DNA of 64,000 nt, from positions 21,070-85,069 of the forward strand of contig JANNBM010000047.1 of the NCBI GenBank assembly GCA_031385445.1, written 5' to 3'. Below, piece by piece: positions 50,974-59,591 of the stretch. The first letter of the stretch is position 1, and each line of letters starts with the position of its first letter. The notes below the pieces were generated by a model that had not been told where the DNA came from, ran no database searches, and was given only the letters and a program-made list of their open reading frames with translations. The stretch comes from CAIYZT01 sp031385445. GTDB taxonomy: Bacteria > Pseudomonadota > Alphaproteobacteria > Rhodobacterales > Rhodobacteraceae. Made by a program: the position numbers and the translations under genes.

Positions 50974-52001
50974 CAGCCGTCGTCTTCGACCGGGTTTCCA
51001 TCGTCTTTGGCGATCGCCCCGACCGCGCCCTGCCCCTGATGGACAAGGGCCTGCCCCGCAGCGAAATTCAAACCCAAACCGGCCAGATCCTTGGCGTTCA
51101 CGATTGCTCGCTTAGCGTGGCCGAGGGCGAGATTTTGGTTCTGATGGGGCTGTCAGGGTCGGGTAAATCAACCCTTCTGCGCGCCGTAAACGCGCTGAAC
51201 CCGGTCGTGCGCGGCGAAGTTAAAGTGCTGGACGAGGGCAAATTGGTGTCCGTCACCAAGGCCGATCCCGGCACGCTGCGGCATTTGCGCCTGAACCGCA
51301 TCGCGATGGTGTTTCAGCAATTTGGCCTGCTGCCCTGGCGATCGGTGCGCGACAATGTCGGATTAGGCCTTGAACTAGCAGGACAACCACCCGAACAGCG
51401 CAAGCCGATGGTCGATGAACAACTTGCGCTTGTGAACCTGTCGCAATGGGCCGACCGCAAAGTGGGCGAGCTTTCGGGCGGCATGCAGCAGCGCGTTGGC
51501 CTCGCCCGCGCCTTTGCAACCAGCGCGCCGATCCTTTTGATGGACGAACCCTTTTCCGCGCTGGACCCCCTGATCCGATCGCGCCTGCAGGACGAGCTTT
51601 TGGATCTGCAAGCCAAGCTGAAACGCACCATCATTTTCGTCAGCCACGATCTGGACGAGGCGTTCAAACTGGGCGACCGCATCGCCCTGATGGAGGGGGG
51701 GCGCATCGTGCAGATCGGCACGGCGCGCGAGATTATCGCCAATCCGATCAGCGATTATGTGGCCGATTTCGTGGCGCATATGAACCCGCTTGGCGTTCTG
51801 ACCGCACGCGACGTGATGGATCAGGGCGCGGCGGGGCCGGATGCGCGCGAGGTCGGCGCGGAAACGCCGGTCAAGGAGATCATGCAAATGATGGCGCAGG
51901 GGGCCGGCGAAATGGTGGTGACCGAGGATGGCCGCGCCCTTGGGACCGTGCGCACGTCCAGCCTGATGGCCAAGCTGATCGACCCGCGCGGCAAGGTTTA
52001 A
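50970..52001 (+). CDS. choV: Choline ABC transporter ATPase ChoV
   Basis: A 343-residue ATPase. Walker A is MGLSGSGKSTLLRAVNA (about residues 57-73), the Q-loop FQQFGLLPW, the signature LSGGMQQRVGLARAF, Walker B ILLMDEPFSALD, and the switch His is in VSHDLDEA. A C-terminal extension (about residues 280-343) resembles the CBS-type tail of OpuAA/ProV-like ATPases in shortened form. The much longer open frame upstream is not meaningful: ATG at 50970 overlaps the choW stop. Energises choline uptake with ChoX and ChoW. Confidence 0.93.
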   Translation: MTAVVFDRVSIVFGDRPDRALPLMDKGLPRSEIQTQTGQILGVHDCSLSVAEGEILVLMGLSGSGKSTLLRAVNALNPVVRGEVKVLDEGKLVSVTKADPGTLRHLRLNRIAMVFQQFGLLPWRSVRDNVGLGLELAGQPPEQRKPMVDEQLALVNLSQWADRKVGELSGGMQQRVGLARAFATSAPILLMDEPFSALDPLIRSRLQDELLDLQAKLKRTIIFVSHDLDEAFKLGDRIALMEGGRIVQIGTAREIIANPISDYVADFVAHMNPLGVLTARDVMDQGAAGPDAREVGAETPVKEIMQMMAQGAGEMVVTEDGRALGTVRTSSLMAKLIDPRGKV

Positions 52002-52007
52002 CGGCGG

Positions 52008-54638
52008 CTATTCCAAGACGTCATCCGGCTCGGCAGCGGCGGGTTTCTTGGCTGCTGGCTTTTTGGCCGCGGGTTTTTTCGCTGCGGGTTTCTTGGCAAC
52101 TGGCTTCTTGGCCGCCGCCTTAGCCGCAGGTTTTTTCGCGCTCGCCCGCTTTTTGCCGCCGGGTTTTCCGGCTTTTTCTGCGATCAGTGCCAGCGCCTCA
52201 TCCAGCGTTACCGCCTCGGGCACAATGTCTTTGGGCAGAGTCGCATTGACCTTTTCCCATTTGATATAAGGACCATAGCGCCCCGGCATCACCTGAATTT
52301 CGCCGCCGTCAGGATGGGGACCAAGCGATTTCAACGGCTCTGCAGGGGCCGCGCCCCCCCGGCCCGGACCGCGCGCTGCCTTTTGCGCCAAAACCTCAAC
52401 CGCCCGGTTCATGCCGATGGTAAACACTTCTTCGACATCGGGAATATTGGCGTAAACCGGCCCGTGTTTGACATAGGGACCAAATCGGCCAATTGCCGCC
52501 TCGACCATCTGGCCGTCTGCGGGATGCGGGCCGATCTGGCGTGGCAGGTTCAAAAGATCCAAGGCGCGATCCAGCGTCAGGCTTTCCGCGCCCCAGCCCT
52601 TGGGCAGGCTGGCGCGGCCGGGTTTTGGCTGCTCTGGGGTGGCCTCGCCGCGCTGCACATAGGGGCCAAAGCGGCCGGTGCGCACGGAAATATCATTGCC
52701 GTCAGCATCTTGACCAAGAATCTTGCCATCGGCCGAACCTGCGCCGCCCTCCTCGCCGCCGGAAATCGGGCGGGTGTAACGGCATTCGGGATAATTCTTA
52801 CATCCGATAAAGGCCGAACCGGAACGGGCGGTTTTCAGATGCAGACGCCCGGTGCCGCAGGTCGGGCATATCCGCGGATCAGAGCCGTCCGTGCGCAGGG
52901 GATAAAGATGCGGCGACAGGAAATCGTCAATTTTTTCAAGCACTTCGCCAATACGCAGATCGGCGGTTTCGGCGACGGCGGCGGAGAAATCGCGCCAGAA
53001 CCGCGCGAGAACTTCCTTATAATCGCGCGATCCTGCCGAGACATCATCCAGCTCGTTTTCAAGGTCGGCGGTGAAATCATATTCCACATATTTGCGGAAA
53101 AAATTGGTCAAAAAGGCCGTCACCAACCGCCCCTTGTCTTCGGGGATCAGACGGTTTTTGTCTTTGCGAACGTATTCGCGGTCTTGAATCGTTGTGATCA
53201 CAGAGGCGTAGGTGGAGGGCCGACCAATGCCCAACTCTTCCATCCGCTTTACCAAAGTCGCCTCGGTGTAGCGCGGCGGGGCTTGGGTAAAGTGTTGTTC
53301 CGGCGCGACTTTCCGCTTTTCCACCGCCTCATTTTGCATGATCTGCGGCAGGCGGGCGTCGTCCTCGCCCTCCTCATCCCGGCCCTCGTCATAGACTTTC
53401 AGGAAACCGTCGAACATCACCACCTGACCCGTCGCGCGCAAAATTACCTGCGCATCGGGGCTGGTGACATCGACGCTGGTGCGCTCCAACCGCGCGCTCT
53501 CCATCTGGCTGGCGATGGTGCGTTTCCAGATCAGATCGTAAAGTTTGCGCTGATCAGGCTCTGTCAGGCGCAGCTTTTCAACCGGCGCCGAAAGCTCGGT
53601 CGGGCGGATACATTCATGGGCTTCCTGCGCGTTCTTGGCCTTGTTTTTATACAGGCGCGGCGTTTGCGGAACATAGGCTTTGCCGAACAGATCAGCGATC
53701 GCTTCGCGCGCCGCCGTCACCGCTTCGGGCGCCATATCGATGCCGTCAGTCCGCATATAGGTGATGTGCCCGGCCTCATAAAGCCGCTGCGCGGTGGACA
53801 TGCACACCTTTGCGCCCATGCCGAATTTGCGGCTGGCCTCTTGTTGCAGGGTCGAGGTCATGAAGGGGGGATGCGGGTTTCGCGTGGCGGGCTTCGCATC
53901 GACCGACAGCACCTTTAATGTTCGAGAAGTGACAGCCTTGGTGGCAATTTCGGCAGCTTCAGCCGTCGGAATGTCGAATTTGTCCAACTTTTGTCCGGCG
54001 AGGCTGATCAGTTTGGCATCAAAAAACTGCCCGCGCGGGGTTTCCAGGGTGGCCTTGACTGTCCAGAATTCGCGCGGACGAAAGGCTTCGACCTCCATCT
54101 CGCGCTCCACGATCAGGCGGAGGCAAACCGACTGCACCCGGCCCGCCGATTTTGCGCCGGGCAGCTTGCGCCACAGCACCGGCGACAGGGTAAAGCCGAC
54201 CAGATAATCGAGCGCGCGGCGGGCGAGATAGGCCTCAACCAGCGGCGTGTCGATCTCGCGCGGGGCCAGCATTGCTTTGGTCACGGCGTCCTTGGTGATC
54301 GCGTTAAAGGTGACGCGCGACACCTTTTTGCCCTTCTTCAAGCTGCCGGCTAGCGCCTCTTTGAGATGCCACGAAATCGCCTCGCCCTCACGGTCTGGGT
54401 CGGTCGCGAGGATCAACTCGTCATCGGTTTTCAGCGCTTCGGTGATGGCTTTGATGTGCTTTTTGCTGTCCGCCGCCACCTCCCATTTCATCGCGAAATC
54501 GTCGTTTGTATCAACCGAGCCGTCTTTGGGTGGCAGGTCGCGCACATGACCGTAAGAGGCGAGAACGACGTAGCTGGAGCCCAGATATTTGTTGATTGTC
54601 TTGGCCTTGGCCGGGGATTCCACAACGACGACTGGCAT
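52008..54638 (-). CDS. topA: DNA topoisomerase I
   Basis: An 876-residue type IA topoisomerase relaxing negative supercoils. The N-terminal Toprim VVVESPAKAKTINKYLG and ATDPDREGEAISWHL come first, the catalytic Tyr is in HITYMRTDGIDM, and a C4 zinc finger CPTCGTGRLHLKTARSGS with IGCKNYPEC follows at about residues 600-640. After two more degenerate zinc-ribbon-like repeats (LGPHPDGGEIQVMPGRYGPYIKW) it ends in a lysine/alanine tail encoded by tandem repeats. It is adjacent to dprA, a common alphaproteobacterial order. Confidence 0.95.
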   Translation of the reverse strand: MPVVVVESPAKAKTINKYLGSSYVVLASYGHVRDLPPKDGSVDTNDDFAMKWEVAADSKKHIKAITEALKTDDELILATDPDREGEAISWHLKEALAGSLKKGKKVSRVTFNAITKDAVTKAMLAPREIDTPLVEAYLARRALDYLVGFTLSPVLWRKLPGAKSAGRVQSVCLRLIVEREMEVEAFRPREFWTVKATLETPRGQFFDAKLISLAGQKLDKFDIPTAEAAEIATKAVTSRTLKVLSVDAKPATRNPHPPFMTSTLQQEASRKFGMGAKVCMSTAQRLYEAGHITYMRTDGIDMAPEAVTAAREAIADLFGKAYVPQTPRLYKNKAKNAQEAHECIRPTELSAPVEKLRLTEPDQRKLYDLIWKRTIASQMESARLERTSVDVTSPDAQVILRATGQVVMFDGFLKVYDEGRDEEGEDDARLPQIMQNEAVEKRKVAPEQHFTQAPPRYTEATLVKRMEELGIGRPSTYASVITTIQDREYVRKDKNRLIPEDKGRLVTAFLTNFFRKYVEYDFTADLENELDDVSAGSRDYKEVLARFWRDFSAAVAETADLRIGEVLEKIDDFLSPHLYPLRTDGSDPRICPTCGTGRLHLKTARSGSAFIGCKNYPECRYTRPISGGEEGGAGSADGKILGQDADGNDISVRTGRFGPYVQRGEATPEQPKPGRASLPKGWGAESLTLDRALDLLNLPRQIGPHPADGQMVEAAIGRFGPYVKHGPVYANIPDVEEVFTIGMNRAVEVLAQKAARGPGRGGAAPAEPLKSLGPHPDGGEIQVMPGRYGPYIKWEKVNATLPKDIVPEAVTLDEALALIAEKAGKPGGKKRASAKKPAAKAAAKKPVAKKPAAKKPAAKKPAAKKPAAAEPDDVLE
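52042..52116. repeat. Five tandem 15-base units in the topA tail
   Basis: Five near-identical 15-base units encode the C-terminal KKPAA repeats of TopA. They begin at 52042, 52057, 52072, 52087 and 52102. Units differ at a few positions. Copy number is likely to vary between strains. Confidence 0.75.
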
Positions 54639-54768
54639 GAATAATCTCTTCCCTCGGCGGCCAAATTGGGGCGCGTGATGCGGGCCCCGGACGGGGGCGC
54701 AACATGAAAGGCATATGGAGGCTTGTCAACCGCCCGCTTGCGGTGGGGATGAAACAGCGGCTGGGGCG

Positions 54769-55908
54769 CTAATTCAGACGGCTCAGAAGTCCGCCAGATT
54801 GCCGCAGAATGCGCCCCTCAATTTCCAGCGTGATCAACGCCTCGGCCATGGTGGCGGGGGGCTGCGCCAGATCGCGAATAAGCTGGTCTTCGGCGGTGGG
54901 GCTGGGGCCAAGACGGGACAGGATTTGGGTGTGCAGGGCGGCGGCGGTCATCAGCGGGCGGCTTTGCGGAACCGGGCCCGGAAGGATTGGGTCAAGCATT
55001 TCAACTGCGGGATCAGCGCCTTGCGGCCTTTGCACATGCTGCAGGCCCAGCACGTCCAGCACATCCCCAGCCCCGCGCACCAAAATCGCGCCGTCACGGA
55101 TCAGCTGATTGCAGCCCGCAGCCCGCGCGTCAAACGGGTGGCCCGGCACCGCCATCACCTCGCGCCCCTGATCAAGCGCATCGCGGGCGGTGATCAAGGA
55201 CCCCGAGCGTGTGGCCGCTTCGACCACCACCACGGCCCGCGACAGGCCCGAAATGATGCGGTTGCGCAGCGGGAAATGCCGGGTTTGCGGCTGCAAACCC
55301 ATCGGCTGTTCAGAGATCAAGCAGCCTTTGGCGGCAATCTCGGCGGTCAGGGCGGCGTTTTCTTCGGGGTAGATTACATCGACCCCGCCCGCCATGACCG
55401 CAACCGTCCCCCCTGCCATTGCCGCGCGGTGCGCTTCGGCGTCGATGCCGCGCGCCAGCCCGGACACGATCGCCGGCCCCGCCTCGGCAATCCCTTCGGC
55501 CAGCCGCCGCGCCATGCGCAGCCCCAAAGACGAGGCATTCCGCGCGCCCACGAGCGCCACCATGTCGCGCAGAAGCAGGGTTTCATCACCCCTGGCCCAA
55601 AGGACGGGCGGGGCATCGGCAAGGTCCATCAGCGCCAAAGGATAGCCCGGACGCCCATGCAAAAGCAGCCGCGCCCGCGCGTCCCGCCCTGATTTCATCT
55701 CGGCCCGAACCACCGGCAGCGGGCAAATCTGATACGCCTCCACCCCCGCCGCGCGCGCCGTTTCCGGCAAGAATTTCAGCGCCGCCTCGACGCCGCCGGT
55801 TTCCAGCAACAGCCGGTGAAACGTGACCGGACCCACCCGGCGCGAGCGGATCAGTTGCAGCCACAAAACCGGGTCTTCATCCCGTCCGATCGGCTGATGA
55901 GCGAGCAT
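54769..55908 (-). CDS. dprA: DNA-processing protein DprA
   Basis: A 379-residue protein that loads RecA on single-stranded DNA during uptake of foreign DNA. It shows the Rossmann-like core (ALVGARNASSLGLRMARRLAEGIAEAG, VSGLARGIDAEAHRAAM) and GVDVIYPEENAAL, SEQPMGLQPQTRHFPLRNRIISGLS, then VEAATRSGSLITARDALDQGREVMAVPG and a short C-terminal winged-helix. The open frame extends to 55965; ATG at 55908 (MLAHQPIGRDEDPV) is more likely. DprA is also needed by recipients of gene transfer agents in Rhodobacter. It is next to topA. Confidence 0.9.
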   Translation of the reverse strand: MLAHQPIGRDEDPVLWLQLIRSRRVGPVTFHRLLLETGGVEAALKFLPETARAAGVEAYQICPLPVVRAEMKSGRDARARLLLHGRPGYPLALMDLADAPPVLWARGDETLLLRDMVALVGARNASSLGLRMARRLAEGIAEAGPAIVSGLARGIDAEAHRAAMAGGTVAVMAGGVDVIYPEENAALTAEIAAKGCLISEQPMGLQPQTRHFPLRNRIISGLSRAVVVVEAATRSGSLITARDALDQGREVMAVPGHPFDARAAGCNQLIRDGAILVRGAGDVLDVLGLQHVQRPQGADPAVEMLDPILPGPVPQSRPLMTAAALHTQILSRLGPSPTAEDQLIRDLAQPPATMAEALITLEIEGRILRQSGGLLSRLN

Positions 55909-56133
55909 GGCAAGACCCACGGGGGCGATTCCTTTGCAACGGCGGCTGAGATCAACTCTGCGCAAGGAAGGTTAACGAAGAATGAATCGCCGCGCACGGG
56001 CCAAGCTGGACTTATCACGGTAGAACTGGACCTATCGAATCTCCGGTCTGAGGCGTTGAAATTTGCCCGAACATTTGATCAATTGGCCGCAACAGGGCCG
56101 CGCCATCCGTGCACGGGCCGCAAGGAGGTTGAA

Positions 56134-57411
56134 ATGAAGAACGCAGAAGTGGCCTTGCGCCGGGATGAAGCGATTTCGCGCGGCGTCGGCATGCAGACGC
56201 AGATCTATGTCGACCGGGCGCTGAATTCGGAAGTCTGGGACATCGAGGGCAACCGTTACATCGATTTTGCCGCCGGAATTGCCGTGGTGAACACCGGGCA
56301 TTGCCACCCAAAAGTGATGGATGCGGTCACACGCCAGTTGTCGAAATTCACCCATACCTGCCATCAGGTTCTGCCCTATGAACATTATATCCGGCTGGCC
56401 GAGCGGTTGAATGCGCTGGTGCCGGGCGATTGGCCGAAAAAGACGGTCTTTGTGACCACTGGTGCCGAAGCCGTTGAAAATGCGGTGAAAGTTGCGCGTA
56501 TCGCGACGCAGCGTTCGGCGATCATCGCCTTTGGCGGCGCGTTTCATGGCCGCACGTTCCTTGGCATGTCGCTGACCGGCAAGGTTGACCCCTATAAAAA
56601 GGGCTTCGGCGCGATGATGCCCGATGTGTACCACATCCCCTTCCCGCAGGACCTGCACGACATCTCGACCGAGGATGCAATGGCCGGTCTGACCAAACTG
56701 TTCAAAGCCGATCTGGACCCGGGCCGTGTGGCCGCGATCATTTTTGAGCCGGTTCAGGGTGAGGGCGGGTTTTATCCTGCGCCCAAGGACATGGTCCGCG
56801 CCATCCGCAAGCTGTGTGACGAGCATGGCATCGTGATGATCGCGGACGAGGTGCAGACCGGCTTTGCCCGCACCGGCACGATGTTCTGCATGGAGCAGTA
56901 CGGTGTGGCCGCCGACATCACCACCATGGCCAAGGGGCTTGCAGGCGGGCTGCCGCTGGCGGCGCTGACCGGCAAGGCGAGCCTGATGGATGCGGCGCAT
57001 CCCGGCGGCCTTGGCGGCACCTATGGCGGCAATCCCATCGGGATCGCGGCGGCGAATGCGGTGCTGGATGTGATCGAGGAGGAGGAGCTGTGCGCGCGGG
57101 CGAACGAGCTGGGCGGGCGGCTGAAGCAGCGGCTTGAGGCGATACGGTCGACCACGCCCGAGATTGCAGAAATCCGCGGGCCGGGGTTCATGGTGGCGAT
57201 GGAACTGGCGAATCCGTCCACCCACGCGCCCGATGCGGGGCTGACGACGCGCATCCGGCTGGAGGCGCAAAAGCGCGGGCTGATCCTGCTGACCTGCGGC
57301 GTTTATGGCAATGTGATCCGCTTTTTGGCGCCAATCACCATGCCAGACGCGATTTTTGCGGAGGCGATGGATATTCTGGAAGCGTCGGTTGCGGCGGCGC
57401 GAGCACAATAA
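56134..57411 (+). CDS. gabT: 4-aminobutyrate aminotransferase
   Basis: A 425-residue class III PLP aminotransferase converting 4-aminobutyrate plus 2-oxoglutarate to succinic semialdehyde and glutamate. Features: VTTGAEAVENAVKVARIATQ, GAFHGRTFLGMSLTGK, PVQGEGGFYPAP, IADEVQTGFARTGTMF and the PLP-lysine AKGLAGGLPLAAL (Lys at about 268). The chosen ATG at 56134 has a perfect RBS AAGGAGGT at 56122-56129, and gives 425 residues like E. coli GabT; the open frame before it reaches back to 55816 but overlaps dprA. No gabD in the window. The 225-base upstream gap shows no other gene. Confidence 0.93.
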   Translation: MKNAEVALRRDEAISRGVGMQTQIYVDRALNSEVWDIEGNRYIDFAAGIAVVNTGHCHPKVMDAVTRQLSKFTHTCHQVLPYEHYIRLAERLNALVPGDWPKKTVFVTTGAEAVENAVKVARIATQRSAIIAFGGAFHGRTFLGMSLTGKVDPYKKGFGAMMPDVYHIPFPQDLHDISTEDAMAGLTKLFKADLDPGRVAAIIFEPVQGEGGFYPAPKDMVRAIRKLCDEHGIVMIADEVQTGFARTGTMFCMEQYGVAADITTMAKGLAGGLPLAALTGKASLMDAAHPGGLGGTYGGNPIGIAAANAVLDVIEEEELCARANELGGRLKQRLEAIRSTTPEIAEIRGPGFMVAMELANPSTHAPDAGLTTRIRLEAQKRGLILLTCGVYGNVIRFLAPITMPDAIFAEAMDILEASVAAARAQ

Positions 57412-57503
57412 CGCGGCGGCTTCGGGCTGCATCCGGTTGATCTGGCGGAGCGCGGACGCGCAGGGTTTTTAGTCGTTGTCGGGCTTGGCGCCCTCCTCCG
57501 GCG

Positions 57504-57535
57504 TTGTGGCCAATGGGCAAGCCCATTGACCACAA
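57504..57535. repeat. Long inverted repeat downstream of gabT
   Basis: TTGTGGCCAATGGGC (57504-57518) and GCCCATTGACCACAA (57521-57535) are inverted with one mismatch and a 2-base gap. No T-run follows. It sits in the 253-base gap 57412-57664 between gabT and bioM, along with smaller hairpins (GCGGC/GCCGC near 57578). It could be a cruciform, a terminator or a protein-binding site. Confidence 0.5.
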
Positions 57536-57664
57536 GGCTGAGCCGAGCGCGCCTGCGCGCGCGGCGAGACAAAAGGCTTGCGGCTTTGCCGCTCTTTAAG
57601 ATCCAGCCCCGGCCGCCCGCTCAAAGGTTGGCAAGTCCGGGGCTTCGCGCTATCAGCCTGATCC

Positions 57665-58408
57665 ATGGCCCAAGCACCGTTCCCGCCGCAATCCGGCATC
57701 ACCCTGACCGATGCCTGCGTCACCCTGCAGGCAAGCGCGGTGCTGCGCGAAATCACGCTGGATCTGGTCGAACATCGCATCGGCATCATCGGGCGCAACG
57801 GGTCTGGCAAGTCGACGCTGCTGCGGTTGATGGCCGGGCTGATCGCGCCCACATCGGGCACCGTGCGCCTTGCCGGGTTTGACCCCGCCAAAAACCGCAA
57901 AGCCGCGCTCGGCCAGATCGGAATCCTGTTCCAGAACCCCGATCACCAAATCCTGTTCCCCACCGTCCTTGAAGAGCTGAGTTTCGGGCTGACCCAGCAG
58001 GGCCTGCCCCGCGCGGCGGCCGAAGCCGCCGCCACAGCCGCCCTGCAATCCGAGGGCCGCAGCGCCTGGCGCGACCGACCCTGCCATCAGCTGTCGCAGG
58101 GCCAGCGGCACTATCTTTGCCTGTTGTCGGTGCTGCTGATGCAGCCGCACACGATCCTGCTGGACGAGCCGCTTGCCGGGCTGGACCTGCCAACGCAGGC
58201 CCGCCTGACCCGCCGGTTCGCCGCCCTGCCGCAGCGACTGATCACCATCAGCCATGATCCGGCCACGATGCGTGCGTGCGACCGGGTCATCTGGCTCGAC
58301 GGCGGCACGGTGCGCCGCGAGGGGCCCGCCGCGCCGATTCTTGCCGCGTTTGAGTCGGAGATGGAAAGAATCGGAGAGCAAGATGCTGACACTGACATCC
58401 CCGGTTGA
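57665..58408 (+). CDS. bioM: Biotin importer ATPase BioM
   Basis: A 247-residue ECF-type ATPase powering the BioMNY biotin importer. Walker A is GRNGSGKSTLLRLM (about residues 44-57), the Q-loop FQNPDHQILFPTVLEEL is typical of ECF ATPases, the signature is LSQGQRHYL and Walker B is TILLDEPLAGLD. The downstream bioN and bioY genes support the assignment. The open frame of bioN overlaps its end by 26 bases, so translation is coupled. Confidence 0.92.
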   Translation: MAQAPFPPQSGITLTDACVTLQASAVLREITLDLVEHRIGIIGRNGSGKSTLLRLMAGLIAPTSGTVRLAGFDPAKNRKAALGQIGILFQNPDHQILFPTVLEELSFGLTQQGLPRAAAEAAATAALQSEGRSAWRDRPCHQLSQGQRHYLCLLSVLLMQPHTILLDEPLAGLDLPTQARLTRRFAALPQRLITISHDPATMRACDRVIWLDGGTVRREGPAAPILAAFESEMERIGEQDADTDIPG

Positions 58409-58982
58409 AACCTTTGCCCACCGCTGGCGCCCGGGGGCAAAGGTGGGGGGGCTTTGCCTTTTCACACTCGCGCTGGTGCGCCTGAACACGCCTTTGCCGC
58501 TGGCCCTGTCGCTCGCAGGCGTGCTCGCCCTCGCGCTTGCCTGCGGGACTGCGTTCACGGGCGCGCTGATCCGATCCCTGCGCCCGCTTTGGCCGTTTTT
58601 GGCGATCCTGGCCCTGTGGCACCTGATCACCGCCGACATTCAAGCCGGCTTTGTCATCGCCCTGCGCATGATCACCGGCGTCACCGCCGCGACCTTTGTG
58701 ACCATGACGACGCCGCTTTCAACCATGCTGGCGCTGTTCCAATGGCTGCTGACGCCGCTTGCCCGCGCTGGATTGCGGCCCAAACCGCTTGCGATTGCGC
58801 TGGCACTGATGATCCGGTTCATCCCCGTCATGCTGACCCGGTTCGACCAGCAGGCTGCCGCCTGGCGCGCGCGATCGGTCCGCCGTGCCGGGTGGCACGT
58901 CCTGATGCCCGCGACGCTTGCCGCGCTTGACGATGCCGCCCATGTCGCAGAAGCCTTGCGCGCAAGGGGCGGCGCAGAGTAA
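58383..58982 (+). CDS. bioN: Biotin importer transmembrane subunit BioN (EcfT)
   Basis: A 199-residue EcfT membrane protein with about five TM helices. The typical C-terminal coupling helices contain RARSVRRAGW and AEALRARGG (the conserved Ala-Arg motifs contacting BioM). The ATG at 58383 has GGAGAG upstream and lies within the end of bioM. It precedes bioY by 46 bases. Confidence 0.9.
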   Translation: MLTLTSPVETFAHRWRPGAKVGGLCLFTLALVRLNTPLPLALSLAGVLALALACGTAFTGALIRSLRPLWPFLAILALWHLITADIQAGFVIALRMITGVTAATFVTMTTPLSTMLALFQWLLTPLARAGLRPKPLAIALALMIRFIPVMLTRFDQQAAAWRARSVRRAGWHVLMPATLAALDDAAHVAEALRARGGAE

Positions 58983-59028
58983 GCCCTGCCGCGAGCAGAA
59001 CGCTCAACCCTGACCCGGAGAGACAATC

Positions 59029-59571
59029 TTGGAAAAAAACCTGACACAGATTGCCCTTTTTGCCGCCCTTATTGCCGTGCTGGGGCTGGTGCCCAAGATC
59101 GATCTGATTTCGGGCGTGCCGATCACCGCGCAGTCGCTGGGCATCATGCTGTGCGGCACGGTCCTTGGCGCGCGCAGCGGGGCGCTCGCCGTGCTGCTGT
59201 TCCTGTTCGTCACCATCGCGGGTCTTCCCCTGCTTTCGGGCGGTCGGGGCGGCTTTGGCCTGCTGGCGGGCCCCTCGGTCGGCTATATCATCGGCTTTCC
59301 GATCGCCGCCTATGTAACGGGCTGGATCACCGAACACTGGCGCGCGTCAGTCACCATTTCGGCCACCGCCGGGGCCTTTCTTGGCGGTTTTGTCGTGCTG
59401 AACATTCTGGGCGTGATCGGCATGTCGGTGATGCTGGACAAAACCATGCCGGAGGCGGCGCTGCTTGCCCTGCCCTTCGCTGTGGGCGACACGATCAAAT
59501 CGATCCTTGCAGGAGTGATCACCGCCGCCATCGGCCGCGCCCGCCCCGAAGCGCTGCTGCCGCGCGCCTGA
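59029..59571 (+). CDS. bioY: Biotin substrate-capture protein BioY
   Basis: A 180-residue integral membrane S component binding biotin with high affinity. Six TM helices are visible; FLFVTIAGLPLLSGGRGGFGLLAGPSVGYIIGFP is the BioY family signature. It starts with TTG, with GGAGA upstream. Together with BioM and BioN it forms the ECF importer. Its end is 20 bases from the stop of the opposing thiolase-like gene. Confidence 0.93.
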   Translation: MEKNLTQIALFAALIAVLGLVPKIDLISGVPITAQSLGIMLCGTVLGARSGALAVLLFLFVTIAGLPLLSGGRGGFGLLAGPSVGYIIGFPIAAYVTGWITEHWRASVTISATAGAFLGGFVVLNILGVIGMSVMLDKTMPEAALLALPFAVGDTIKSILAGVITAAIGRARPEALLPRA

Positions 59572-59591
59572 ACGCGCCGTTTGAGGCGGCT

